Translations under genes and position numbers: made by a program
Part shown: positions 36,491-48,784 of the stretch, one piece after another
How positions within the stretch are numbered: position 1 is the stretch's first letter
Layout of the letters: every line of letters starts with the position of its first letter
Notes under the pieces: generated by a model
What the model was told of the DNA's origin: nothing
The model's input: only the letters and a program-made list of their open reading frames with translations
Databases searched by the model: none
Assembly (NCBI GenBank): GCA_007922225.1
Contig: ML679970.1
Span: 20,324,290 to 20,388,289, forward strand
Direction: 5' to 3'
Source: Emydura subglobosa
Lineage: Eukaryota; Chordata; Testudines; Chelidae
DNA length: 64,000 bases

Positions 36491-37662
36491 ACTATGCAAC
36501 TGCCCTCCCTCTGGTTTTGTCAGCACTGTTCTCCAAAGCTCTCAGAAACCCATTCTTCTTGGGTTAGGAGATATTGGGTATTTGCGGATGATGAGTGTTT
36601 TGTGCACTCCTTAGCAGGGAAGGCAATGCAGGATATCAAATCATGCATAAAGAACACTGTACATTATCTAGGGAAGGGAGGAACAAGACCTATATGTGTG
36701 TTCCTTGACTGCTAGTAATGTTTCTAGAGATGCAGAACTAATCACAGAAATTCAAGAGGTCACTCTTTGAGGCAAAATTTGCGCTGTAATCAGGAATAAA
36801 TAAATTGTATTTCTTATGAAAATGGTTCTGATTTAGTCAATGATGTAATTTGACAAAGTACATAGACAGCCATCAACAATTGGAAATAGGCAGAAAATAG
36901 AAGGTCGGTTTATAGCGGCATAGCAGATTCACTGGGTAACTGATACCTGAGCTGAATTTAGACCACACACCTCACTAGCTTTGATTAGGCAAGCAGCTGT
37001 TGGAAGTCTCTTGGTATCCCTCTGAGCCAGGAATATACATGTGCCATTCACCTAACTGTCTGCTTCAAGGCACTGTTGTACCTAAAAATTCACCTGTAAA
37101 AAATGTATTAGAGGGAGCATCAGGACATTGCTCAATGTAAACATAGCGGGATCTATTTGTTGAAATTACTGGAGTTACACCACAAGATTAATGAGGCCTT
37201 ATCCATCCTTCTGCAGATGTAGCTAATTTTAGCTGACCCAACAAATAATTTATAATGCTTAAACTCTGGGGTCCTAAAAGTTCCCTTCTTCCAGGGATGG
37301 GCAAAATGTGCACAGATCATCTTTTTTTTCTTAATCAGCCAGTGAGGTATGTTGACTCTTTCCTGTGGTTTGCAGTGATAAAATACACAGAGAGGTTTAC
37401 GCTGCAGAACATAATTGATCTTAATTAGGAAGCTGGTTTAGTTGCTTTTTTCACTTGACCTTTTAAACTGAAAGCCTGTGTGACAGCTGACAACTTCTTA
37501 AAAGAGGAAAGCAAGCAAACAGTGAATAAACACCAATATAAAAAGAGAAGGTGCCTTACTTTGGACTCCCTTGCACTGGTGTAAAACAGGTGTGACTCTT
37601 TTGAAGTCAATAGAATTTCACTGGTGTAATAAAAGTGTAAGTGAGAGGAGAATCAGGCCTAT

Positions 37663-39640
37663 TCATAGAATTGTAAGACTGGAAGGGACCTCAAGAGGTC
37701 TAGTCCAGTCCCCTGAACTCAAGGCAGGACTAAGTATTATCTGACTGTCTCTGACAGGTGTTTGTCTAACCTGCTCTTAAAAATCTCCAATGATGGAGAT
37801 ACCACAACCCCGCCATGCAATTTATTCCAGTGCTTAACTACCCTGATAGTTAGGAAGTTTTTCCTAATGTCCAACCTAAGCTGCTCTTGCTGCTGTTTAA
37901 GCCCATTACTTCTTGTCCTATCTCCCGAGGTTAAAGAGAACAATTTTTCTCCCTCCTCCATGTAACAATCTTTTATGTACTTGAAAACTATTATCTTGTC
38001 CATCCTCAGTCTTCTTTTCTCCAGACTAAATAAACTCAGTTTTTTCAATCTTCCCTTCATAGATCATGTTTTTGAGACCTTTAATCATTTTTGTTGCTCT
38101 TCTCTGGACTTTCTCTCGTTTGTCCACATCTTTCCTGAAATGTGGAGCCTAGAACTGGACACAATACTCCAGTTGAGGCTTGATCAGCACAGAGTAGAGT
38201 GGCAGAATTACTTCTTGTGTCTTGCTTATGACACTCCTGCTAATACATCCCAGAATGATGTTTGCTTTTTTTGCAACAAGGTTACACTTTTAACTCATAG
38301 TTAGCTTCTGATCCACTATAATTCCCAGATCCCTTTCTGCAATACTCCTTCGTAGACAGTCATTTCCCATTTTGTACGCGTGCAACTGATTGTTCTTTCC
38401 TAAGTGGAGTACTTTGTATTTGTCCTTACTGAATTTCATCTTGTTTACTTCAGACCGTTTCTCTAGTTTGTCCAGATCATTTTGAATTTCAATCTTATCC
38501 TCCAAAGCACTTGCAAGCCTCCCAGCTTGGCATTGTCCGCAAGCTTTATAAGTGTATTCTCTATGCCATTATCTTAATCATTGATGAAGATATTGAACAG
38601 AATCTGACCCAGAATTGATTTCTGTGGGACCCCACTTGATATGTCCTTCCAGCTTGACTGCGTATCACTGATAAACTACTTTCTGGGAACAGTTTTCCAA
38701 CCAGTTATGCGCCCACCTTACAGTAACTCTGTCTACGTTGTATTTCCCTAGTTTGTGTACAAGAAGGTCATTTGGGAAGTATCAAAAGCCTTACTAAAGT
38801 CAAGATATACCAACTCTACTACTCCTCCCATCCACAAGACTTGTTACCCTGTCAAAAAAAGCTGTTAGGTTGGTTTGACGTGATTTGTTCTTGACAAATC
38901 CATGCTGACTGTTACTTATCACTGTATTATCTTCTAGGTGTTTGCAAATTATTTGCTTTATTATTTGCGCCATTATCTTTCTGGGTACTAAAGTTAAGAT
39001 GGCTGGTCTGTAATTCCCCGAGTTGTCTTTATTCCCCTTTTTATAGATTGGCACTGTATTTGCCCTTTTCCAGTCTTCTGGAATCAATCCCGTCTTCTAT
39101 GACTTTTCAAAGATAATCACTAATGGCTCAGAGATCTCCTCAGTCAGCTCCTGGAGTATTCTAAGATGTATTTCATCAAGCCCTGGTGTTTTGAAGACAT
39201 TTAACTTGTCTAAGTAATTTTTAACTTTTTTCCTTATTTTTGCCTCAGATCCTACCTCATTTTCACTGGCATTCACTATGTTACATGTCCAATCGCTACT
39301 AAATGTTTTGGTGAAAACTGGGGAAAAAAGGTCATTTCGCACTTCTGCCACTTCCACATTTTCTGTTATTGTTCCCCTCTCCCTCACTGAGTAATGGGCC
39401 TACCCTGTCTTTGGTCTTCCTCTTGCTTCTAATGTATGTATAGAATGTTTTCTTGTTACCCTTTATATCTCTAGCTAGTTTAATCTTGTTTTGTGCCTTT
39501 GCCTTTCTAATTTTGTCCCTACATACTTGTTATTTGTTTCTATTCATCTTTTGTAATTTGACTTAGTTTCCTCTTTTTGTAGAACCTTTTTTTTTTTTGA
39601 GTTTCAGATTATTGAAGATCTCCTGGTTAAGCCACATATC
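37663..39640 (-). mobile_element. CR1 LINE, 5'-truncated ~2-kb copy
   Basis: The + strand starts at the reversed CR1 3' end (TCATAGAATTGTAAGACTGG AAGGGACC). The - strand then encodes ORF2 segments: the C-terminus LRLDIRKNFLTIRVVKHWNK, DLGIIVDQKLTMS, and reverse-transcriptase blocks VPIYKKGNKDNSGNYRP and SQHGFVKNKS. A distal block reads KTPGLDEIHLRILQELTEEI. These are split over several frames by stops and frameshifts, so the copy is inactive. The endonuclease domain is absent, fitting 5' truncation. Adjacent + strand open frames are shadows. Confidence 0.95.
38290..39087 (-). pseudogene. CR1 ORF2 reverse transcriptase relic
   Basis: This is the best-kept reverse transcriptase part of the CR1 copy: the thumb-side DLGIIVDQKL block at the low end and IPEDWKRANTVPIYKKGN at the high end. 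The palm between them, including the catalytic YADD region, is interrupted by stops. No intact protein can be made. Confidence 0.85.
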
Positions 39641-42444
39641 TCCCCCAAAATCAAACTCATCTCCGGAAGAGGCTCAGAGTTGAATTCTTCCTTCCTCTGG
39701 TGAACTAGAAAAGGAAATAGGGAGGAATCCATAGCTTGAGGGATTGCTAATAGAAGAATAAGCCTTTCCTTCTAGATCACTGGTTCAAATCTAGTGCTGG
39801 TCAGCAGGGGTTGAAAGTCATTCCCAGCTGAGGGCTGTTCAATGACCCATGTGAAATGAAGTGGTGGGTCTCAGTTTAGCTTTGCATCCTAATGGATAGA
39901 TAGCCAAATTTCTAAAAAGCATTGTCATGGTCAGTTTCCTTGTCAGCATCTGAGCAGAGAGGTCAAGGTCTAATGGGCTATGGAGACTCACATTTCACTC
40001 TGACCCCCAGACATGGGGTCTTGAGATAGCAGGACAAATTCAGGGGTGAGTTGAAATGAATCGAGAGGAGTCTGTTGAGGTAACCCCATGTTACACCAAC
40101 TGAAACATCTTCTACAGACCTGTAAATGTACTTAGATTCCCTTAAACACACTGATTTATGGGATGCATTCCCACTTTCCAAAATGACATCCTCCTGTCCT
40201 CATAAGTCACCTCTGAATTTTGTCTGCCACATGTACCTGAGTGTAAGAGGGTCTCAACGTTTCACTCACATGCTGAAAGGCAAGAAGAGAAGAAAGTAGC
40301 AAGACAAGCAACTAACAGGAGAATGTGACTTATACCTTTCAGTTCCTCAGTTCCACTGGCTTATGTATGTGGTGGTAAGGGAGTCTAAGTGAGTGTAAGG
40401 AGACGGATGCATAGCAGCATGCACCTCACTGTGAATTTGGCCCTGTAAGACTTGTTCTCTGGAGTGCCTTATGGAGACAAACAGGCAAAGCCTACATGTG
40501 CAGCAATAATCATTCTGCACAAGAGCCTGGGTTCTTCAGTGATTTGCATGTAAATAGCTTAAGTATTTTATTGCTTGTTGGTCTTCCCATGTTCTCATAC
40601 CAGGATACCACCGAGAACAGGCACAAAGCCATGGTGTTGTAGGGGATTTACCTCCTTCCCACTATTCATATCTGATATAACCTTCTGTGTTAAAATACTT
40701 TTTTTTTAAATTGAATGAGGGTCCTCCCATGTAAAGTTATGCTGCTTGGAACAGTCATCTGGTGCACTAAATAATATTTATTATGCCAAGAAACTTGATA
40801 TTCTCCCTGAACTGCTGAATCTCTTAACCCCTTAACTGATGAAAAAGGCACAGAGTTCGAAAAAGGCACAGGAATGAAAATGTACAGTGAAAATCTCTAC
40901 ATCCGTTGGTAATGTCTGTAAAACTCAAGAGTGTTAACTTTCCTGGGGACACAGCAGACTTGTCTCCCGAATGTTTCAAATGGCCAGACTCCTAGCTCTC
41001 TTGAGTTCAAGGAAGATTTTTAACATTCTTGTGCTAGTCTGAAATTGTATCCATCAGCTTCTAGATTCTGATTCATTTGCTTAGCTGATCTCTCTAAGCA
41101 ACAGGAAAATAAATCTTTGCAAATATGACTCCAAAGTAAATGTTGGTTGGACCATCCATACCTTTTAAATGATGTCTCTGGTTAGGTATCAGAGGGGTAT
41201 GGTCCATTGTATACCATAAGTGGGAAGGATGCCATGCTGGGGACTTGCTCCAGTTGAAATCAGTAGAATTTTTGCCATTGACTGTAGTGGGAGCACAATC
41301 AGACCTATGTTGTAGGTCCGGTCTATTATGCTCCCACCGCAGACAATGGCAAAAAAAATCTGAGATTAATAAATATAGGTCCATTGGCACTCATAGGAGA
41401 TATGGAACTAAGTAGTAATTAAAAGGTGACTTAAAAAATGGACCAAACTGGGTGAGAAATTTATACTTAATCTGTGTCCACAATATGAGCTTTAAGTAGG
41501 AAAGCAAGTGTTAAGAGATCTCGTGGGAGATCCAGCTGGAATACATGCCTGTGATTAACCTAACCAGTTGCTGGAAGTCACTGTTCCACCAAAAATCACC
41601 AGCAGAATAATTTCTAAGGCAGAGGGACCCAACTTCTTAAGAAGTCAGTATAAAAATTCTAATAGCCTAACTGTACTAAGCTACTATGAACACCATCTGC
41701 TCTAGTTAAATTATAGCAGCTTTTGGGGGGATGTTAATTAAACAGCATACAATTAATTTGATGTTAACAAAACTGTTCAAAGCAAAACTGAAGTCAGAGA
41801 ACGGTGGAAATATCAATAGCATCCCAGGGATTGCCCACAAGTCAGAATGCAAAGGAATTGTTCATGGGTTAGTAATAAAGCCTATCCCATTTTAACAAGG
41901 GAAAGAAAACCCATTAGAAAAACCCTACTGAGACATTTAGCTCCATTACTAAACATCTGCAGTCACCTTCCACATATTGGTGTATTACGGAGATAAAATT
42001 TCATGGTAAAAAAATTATCAAATAACTTTTAAGAATCAGACAGACTGGAAATTCAATACAGTTTTTATTTATAAAGCCTTTTGCTCACAAGGGTCCCTGG
42101 GAGACGTTTTACAATAAAAGTTCAGATGAAATATGATAAAAATCAAATCACATGGAAGCTCATTCATTGTGAACCAAATAAAACAGATCTGGTTTCAGCT
42201 TTGGTTTTAAAACCAGAGAGGGAATTTGCTTGATGAATTTCTGCTGCTGCTCAGAATTCCAAATGAAGCATGGTTGCTAAAAGAATGATTTCCAGACAGT
42301 TTTGAATTAAAGTTGATGTTGTCATGAAACAAGAAGTGCAAGATTGAAGGAATTACTTTGTAAACTGCAAAAATCCACAGGATAAACAGCACACTGAATT
42401 GGTGGTTTACTTTAAGGATCAGCAATGTAATTTTACATATAGGG

Positions 42445-42640
42445 CCTGCTTTTCAAGTATGCATACAAAAGTATATATGCAATTTCATGCTTAATTTGCA
42501 TGCACAACTATTGCAACTGTGAGCATAGGTAGACGCAAATGGCTGTGTGCGCATATACCCAATTTATGTGCACAACAGTAGTAACTTCATGTACAAATTA
42601 AGCATGTAATTATGCACATGGAATTGAATGCAGGGTTTTT
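42445..42640. repeat. AT-rich palindromic repeat with 'gcatgcacaa' arms
   Basis: The left arm 'caatttcatgcttaatttgcatgcacaac' pairs with the right arm 'ttcatgtacaaattaagcatgtaattatgcac'. The middle 'acgcaaatggctgtgtgcgcatatacccaatt' is also partly self-complementary. Related pieces are seen near 25.5 and 32.9-33.0 kb. Confidence 0.5.
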
Positions 42641-43929
42641 TTAGATTCATGGCCAAATACAGATTTGATAGACAAAAGTTGAGGGGCTGCAGGCACTGGT
42701 CCAAGGTCTAGTTTTATATTCAGTCCTGGATTAGTGTCAAAATAAACCTGCTAGACTGAAGAGATCAGTTACAATTTAATGTCCGGTATCTTGAAAACCA
42801 TCTGTTCTTGAAGTCACATCATTCTTACTACCTTCTTGCTTTGCCCTCTCACAACTTGGATTCCAACATGTGTGTTAAGCACAAAATGGGTTTTAGCTGA
42901 AACATAAGAGATAAAGATTAATGCTTTATACCATTAACTAGAATTCCGGGCTCTCAAAAGGTATGAAGCATTGATTTTTGGTGCTTGATGATTTCAAGAC
43001 AGCAGTTACTAAAATCATGTTAGGAATTAAGTATGTTTGGAGAACAAGATGATCATCAGAATGATGTGAATCTTGTGACTTGCTAGGGTTACAAACACTT
43101 AGGGAAGACCAGTACAATTGTTTTCAAGACCAGTGCATTTTCTACAAGCACTGCTTCTGGGCCAGCTCTCTGAAAATAAAAAAAAATAAATGAACATCAA
43201 TGCCTGGGAATGTTGTACAGAAAGAGTCTGGTGGGGATTTGAAGGCGAGGCCTATCACCCTCTATAAAATGCAGTGAGAATGGCCATAATAAAATGAGTC
43301 AAGTAAGACAATGAAAAAGATATTTCGCTAAAGAAAATAAAATGTTGTTGTGTTTCTTTATGCACACAAAGTTATTATGGTGACTGCAAGAAGAAAATCT
43401 GTTTTTGAAATCAAAGGAAGAGAATACATGCAAAACTGCAGCCAAATCAAGCATTTGGGTGTTTTAAAAGAGCTCAACCCTGCTTTGGTCAGAAGTTGAT
43501 CAAAACTCGTCCATGCAGTTGTTGGTATCATTCTTTGGACTTTATAATGTTGAAATATTAACCTGTTCGTTCACACTGACTGACATGTTAGGTGCTATCA
43601 TATAGGAACCAGCCAATGATCCCTCGGGTTTGGAATTTTGTTGCTGACAGAGGCACGTACTGGATGCTTCAGAGAAAGGTGCAAACCTCCCTCATCTCTG
43701 CCCCATTCCCATCCCCATCCCACAATGCACCTAACAGTGAGTTTTTATTTGACAGGGGCAGATTTCCTCATGACCCCAGGGGATGATCAACATAATTTGT
43801 TCATAACATATCCCCTGTGAGCGCATTTTAGCAATTGCCAGGTTAATTACAGAGATTTCTTTTGTTAAGCAGCAGTACTGGAATTGTTACCCCAATGAGT
43901 GTGTGCCAATAATCTAGAGGCCATGTTTG

Positions 43930-43998
43930 GGACAAAATCTTGGCACCATTGAAGTCAGTGGGAATTTTATCATTGACTTCAATGGGATCAGGATTTTG
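43930..43998. repeat. Short palindrome ('attgaagtcaatggg' family)
   Basis: 'accattgaagtcagtgggaatttt' is followed by 'atcattgacttcaatgggatcagg', an almost perfect inverted pair. A second copy with the same layout lies at 45300-45370, in the region of the 45-kb MITE. Confidence 0.7.
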
Positions 43999-44957
43999 CT
44001 GTTGGTCTTAAGTGTGGACAAGGCATATATTATTAAAAGGAATGTATTGTAATAAGAGACAGCAATTAGAAGTCTGGTAATTGACAGCTTTATAAAAGAG
44101 TAGAGTTGTAATATTGTCAGATAAGAACATAGCTGAACAAAAATACAGTATTATAAAGTATCATTCATACATTATTATGTGAGTAGCAGCATAAGTACAT
44201 GCAGTAAAGTGATGTGCCAGGAGCCTATGTGATACAATTGGAGACATGGAGTCATAAATATAGTCCAGAATTCAAAATGCCTGGCACACAGTTACACAAG
44301 GTCATGGGGCTAAAATCTCATGTTCTGGTGATGATATTGGAAATTCCTCTGCTCACTAAAATATCAGACTCAGGCGGGAAGGGAAAGCTAAACCAATTGT
44401 TTTTAAAAAAAAACTGTAGGGCCATTACACCTAAATTTGGATTTAGGTGCCACAGTTTACACACTCAGGTTTGAAAATTTTGGCCCATACCCCCAGATCT
44501 GAAATCTTCCAGGAACTTTGGGCTGTTTGAAATCTGCATCCAAATTTTACTTCTCAGATTTATCTCTGTTTAGGGCAGGAAGTAAAGATAATACCATATC
44601 CCATAAAAATTGAAAGTACCATTATTTAGAATGGAGTAGCTTGAATTGGAAATCAGCTGGGTTATAGGGAAATTAAATTTAAAAATTACCCCCTTCATTA
44701 AGCACCCAGATGACTTAGTCACTGAAGATATTTTAGTTTGTATACGTCTTTGGGGAGAGAAAGACTAGTACTCCATTTCATGTGATGTGTCTCAGTTGGC
44801 TATATTTACCATGTCATTACTTTGTAAATGAATCTTCCACTGCAGGTTCATTAACAAAGCTGTCACTGTTTACCTTTTTTGTATCTATGAACATATTTGT
44901 CAACAACCGTGCACCACTGAGGAACACTATCTACCTCTTGGCACACACCATCAAGAT

Positions 44958-45256
44958 TATGGGTATGTCTTCATTCACAGCAGCACCATTGGCGCTACTG
45001 GATTGATTCTGCAGGATTGCTTGAACGGCAGTGGAGATCCGCTCAGTCGATCCAGAAGTCAATGGCGTGAATTCATCCCTTCAAAAAGATTAACACTGCA
45101 TCAACCGGAAGGCGTTTCCTGTCGGCGCAGCGTAGTGGAGACGCTGTGCTTTTTAGAAGTTAGGAAGTCGATGGGAGATACGCAAAGTACTCTACGTAGC
45201 ATGCATATCTCCCATTGACTGCTGCCGAATTTCACTGTGAGTGTAGACCAGGCCTC
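44958..45256. mobile_element. hAT-like MITE with CpG-rich interior
   Basis: The left end GGGTATGTCTTCATTCACAG mirrors the right end 'actgtgagtgtagaccaggcct'. The interior 'cagcgtagtggagacgctgtg' and 'tctacgtagcatgcat' retains many CpGs, unlike the older repeats around it. No transposase is encoded. Confidence 0.65.
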
Positions 45257-45299
45257 ATATGTAGGCTGGGGAAAGCATCTCCTGACTAAAGATGGCGGG

Positions 45300-45372
45300 T
45301 GACATTCTGGCCCCATTGAAGTCATTGGGATTTCTGCTATTGACTTCAATGAGGCCAGGATTTCATCCTCCA
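45300..45372. repeat. Short palindrome ('attgaagtcaatggg' family), second copy
   Basis: 'ctggccccattgaagtcattggg' is inverted as 'attgacttcaatgaggccaggat', giving a stem of about 20 bp with few mismatches. It lies only about 45 bp from the right end of the MITE at 44958. Confidence 0.75.
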
Positions 45373-46814
45373 TTTGATTATAGGGAAACTATTAAATTGC
45401 TTAGATTCACAAGTGAAGGTGGGATTTTATTTATTTATTTATGTTTTCACAAAACCTGATAAGCATAAAATGTTTTCCTAAGTCTTTAAAATTCTTAGAT
45501 TCTATTAAAATAACTCTTTGGATTGCAAGCACTTTGTGCTAGAGACTCTCTCTAAGATCCCAGTCCTGCAAGGAGCTCCATGCAGGCAGATCCCTATGGG
45601 AAGCCTGGCTGAAGTCAATTGGGCTCTGTGTGGCACAGGGGTCCATCTGCATGGAGCTACTTCAGGATGGTGGGCTATGTTTGTACAGCACTTAGTACTA
45701 TGGGGTTCGGATCCTGAATGGAACCTCTGGGTGCTACTGTAACAGAACTATTAAATAATAACAATAATGATACGCACTTACTGTGCATGCATATTTCATG
45801 CAAGTTAACCGAGATGGTATCATAAGTAAAGCAGTTCTTCCACCTTGTGGTTAAACAGAATATTACTCCCAGAGATTATTGCATTAAATATCAGAGACAG
45901 CAAGTGGACAGTAATATTAAATGGACACATTGTGCAAAACCCCAGGGCTACTGTGAAATTCCACCCCACACACCTATACTAGACAAATAAACTTCAGTCA
46001 TATTTATAATGCAAATGCTAAGTATATAAAGTGTACGCATGCACATAAATTAGTGAATGTGATTAAGTTGCCCTCTAGTGGTCGCAACACTGAGATGATA
46101 TACGACAGAGCATCATAACAGCTAACAAAGAGTCTCCTATAGCTCTATTGGCAGAGGCTGGTGTTTGCAACCGGCAAACTTGTCATGCTGGTCAAAGCAT
46201 AGTAGTGGAAAGTGAATGGGGCTGAGTGTGGCCTTTACAAAAGGAAAAAAATTAACCCATTCCACTCCGCTTCTGTGAATGACACAGGTGGAGCTGAGGG
46301 GAGTCACTGCACATAGAGAGGAAACGAGTAATTGTCCTGCCTTTCTCCCTATTCCCATTGCTCCCATCCTTCCCATTTCCCTTCTGGCTATTTAAGCAAT
46401 CATGTTATTCTTTGCAGGTTCCATTAGGAGCCAAGTCAATACAACATGGATCCACTATCCCAAGTCAGTCACCCCAGTGTGCAGCCCAATTTCAAAAGCA
46501 GTAATTAAATGTCAATCCTGCACTAATGTAACCAATGTATAATCAGATATATAATTTTGCAGCAAATGCTTAAAATTTTCAGTGTGTGAAACAGTGGAAC
46601 ACATTGGCTAATAGACTTTGCAGCCAGTAAGTGAATATTAATGTTTTTAATGGTCCTAAATTGCACTTCAGTTCTGATGCAGGATTATCATGGTTATATA
46701 AGAGAGGCTGATTTGGTTCAAGGAAGACTGGAAAGGCATGAAAAGAACAATTTGTTTAAAACCTATGCCTGGTTCGCTTCAGATGTTGCTTGCTTTTGAA
46801 CAGTGACATTATTT

Positions 46815-46846
46815 TATCATTTATTATTATTATTATTATTATTTAC
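46815..46846 (+). repeat. (ATT)n microsatellite
   Basis: About eight to nine ATT units lie in a row, probably the A-rich tail of an old retroposon. Confidence 0.85.
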
Positions 46847-48784
46847 TATTTCTATTTACAATAGCATCTAGTGGCACCAATTAAGGTCTGGGTCTTGTTG
46901 TAGTAGATACAAACAAAGAGTTTTAAAAACATCCTCATCTGTGACATTTCCGTTTAATGACTCAGTAACCCCGATCCACCTGCCAAATTTATTCCTGGTT
47001 TAAATCCACTGAAATCATTGGGATTACACCAGGCAGGCATTTGGCCCATTGCCTCTTTTGGCTGAATATAATCTCACATCTATATCCCCAGTTTGTTTTG
47101 CTCTTCAACAGAATTGCACCTGCTTATAAGAGCTGAATTTGGTTTATACTATAGTTTGCTTTACTTTGCTTTCAGCTGGCAGAGGAAGAGATAGTCACTC
47201 TAGGACTCTAAGAAAACTAGTTTAAAGGAATCTTATTTATAATTAGAACTGAGCCTGAGTGGCAGATTTCAGGTCTGAGAACAGATCCAAACTTCCCCAA
47301 AGTTTGAGGTTGTTAAGAATCAGTGTTCCAGATTGGGCCCATTACAGAGGTAACAAGAACCATTGGGTTCAGATCTGGAAATGAACTCAGTCTTCCACCA
47401 AGTTCTGGAAAGGAGTTAGCAAGCTTCAGTTCCACTGATCTGGCTCAGGTTCGTATCTAGTTATAAGGTTTTTTTTTTCTTACTGTTGCAAACAAATCAA
47501 AATGCTTCATTGTCTAAAAATATTTTCCAAAACCAACAACAAATCAAGAAATTTGACAGATGCAGAACACCAAGAATAGCACCATCTGTTTCTTTAGCTG
47601 TTCTTATCTCACAGATAAAGGTTACTAATATAAACAATTGGAAGGTTGGAGAGAGACTGCATACCTCCAAGAAGCCAATTTTAAGAGTGGATATAATGCA
47701 GGTGAAAAGAATTGGATTGGGATCACTGTTAGTTACTTATTTATTCAAAGAGCAAGTATAGTAGATGTAGCAGCATGGCAAGCTTTTCCATTCTCTCCCC
47801 ACTACCCTGTCAATGTGCCACAGCCTAATCCGGACGTAACACCTCTGGGGAGAGGGTGGATTTTAGTCTCCACATGATGCTGTTTTGACACAATGCCACC
47901 ATGTGCCAGATCTGATAACATTCTGGCTTACTGTGATAAGGATAAAAAGATTTTGCTTTTCTATTGCATGTTTTGTTCAAAGATTTCAAATCAGTTTCCA
48001 AAGGTGGGTAAAGATCATTACCTTCACTAGTGATGGGGAAACTGAGGGGCAGAAAGTATGTGAATCGACTGAATTCACACAGTTAGTCAGTGGGAGAGTC
48101 TGGAAGAGAACCTTGAATCACAACACTATGCTTAATGGACTAAACCAGAGCTATCTCTATTTTTTTTAACATAAGGCCACCCTCCCATCTCTTGGTGTCA
48201 AGACGTTCTGAAGCAGTGTGACACTTTTTGGACAAAACATCAAATTGTGTCACAGGAAGATGGCATTTTGATGCAGTGTTTGTTATTCTGTTGCTCTGAA
48301 ATGACATCAAGCAGTGTTGTGATACAATGATGTTTTGACATAGCAGAAAGACATTTTATACACAGTGCCATCTCACTGAATCATGGGTAAGGACATCCTG
48401 ATACAACATAATGACATTTTCACCCATCTCGACCTAACTCTATTTTTACACATACTATTTAATGTCATGTTAATGTTTGGCCACAATATGAGAATATTTT
48501 GCTTCAGTGCAAAGTTGTCTCCTACTCCGAGTCTGTCCACATTTAAGTACTTTGATAGACCCACTTCTCCCAGAATGCCTACAGCAAATCTAATTGACTT
48601 ATATTAAAACCCCTATTTGTTGTTTCCATTTTCCTAACCTCTGTCTACTTGTTTGTCCTTAGTCTTCAGGGCTAGGATTGTTCCTTTATGAATCTAAGGG
48701 GAAAAGGAGTTCAGGAGAACTTGCAGTTTCTCAAAGAGAGAATATTACAGGCACAATAGCAAACTATTCTCATAGGATAGGAAG

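Larger units (their letters stand above)
29991..37660. other. Intergenic DNA between KBTBD12 and the first large CR1
   Basis: No exon-like coding segment was recognised. The stretch contains a pair of related roughly 100-bp direct copies (31.1 and 32.5 kb), a G-rich run at 31.5 kb, a CRE/TATA/hairpin cluster at 32.65-32.80 kb and an alternating CA/TG tract at 33.1 kb. A palindromic MITE lies at 35.0 kb, and two SINEs at 35.4 and 36.3 kb. The 187-codon - strand open frame at 33002-33565 includes the CA/TG tract and shows no domain. Confidence 0.6.
39641..48780. other. Intergenic DNA between the two large CR1 copies
   Basis: No gene is supported. Recognised contents are short palindromic repeats at 42.45-42.64, 43.95 and 45.33 kb, a possible CR1 scrap near 43.6 kb ('tggatgcttcagagaaaggtg'), and a MITE at 44.96 kb. 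A SINE-like tail lies at about 45.65-45.77 kb ('gtacagcacttagtactatgg', 'gggtgctactgtaacag'), an (ATT)n run at 46.82 kb and a reversed MIR-like piece at about 48.0-48.15 kb. Long parts (39.7-41.2, 46.0-47.9 kb) show nothing I can name. Confidence 0.55.
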
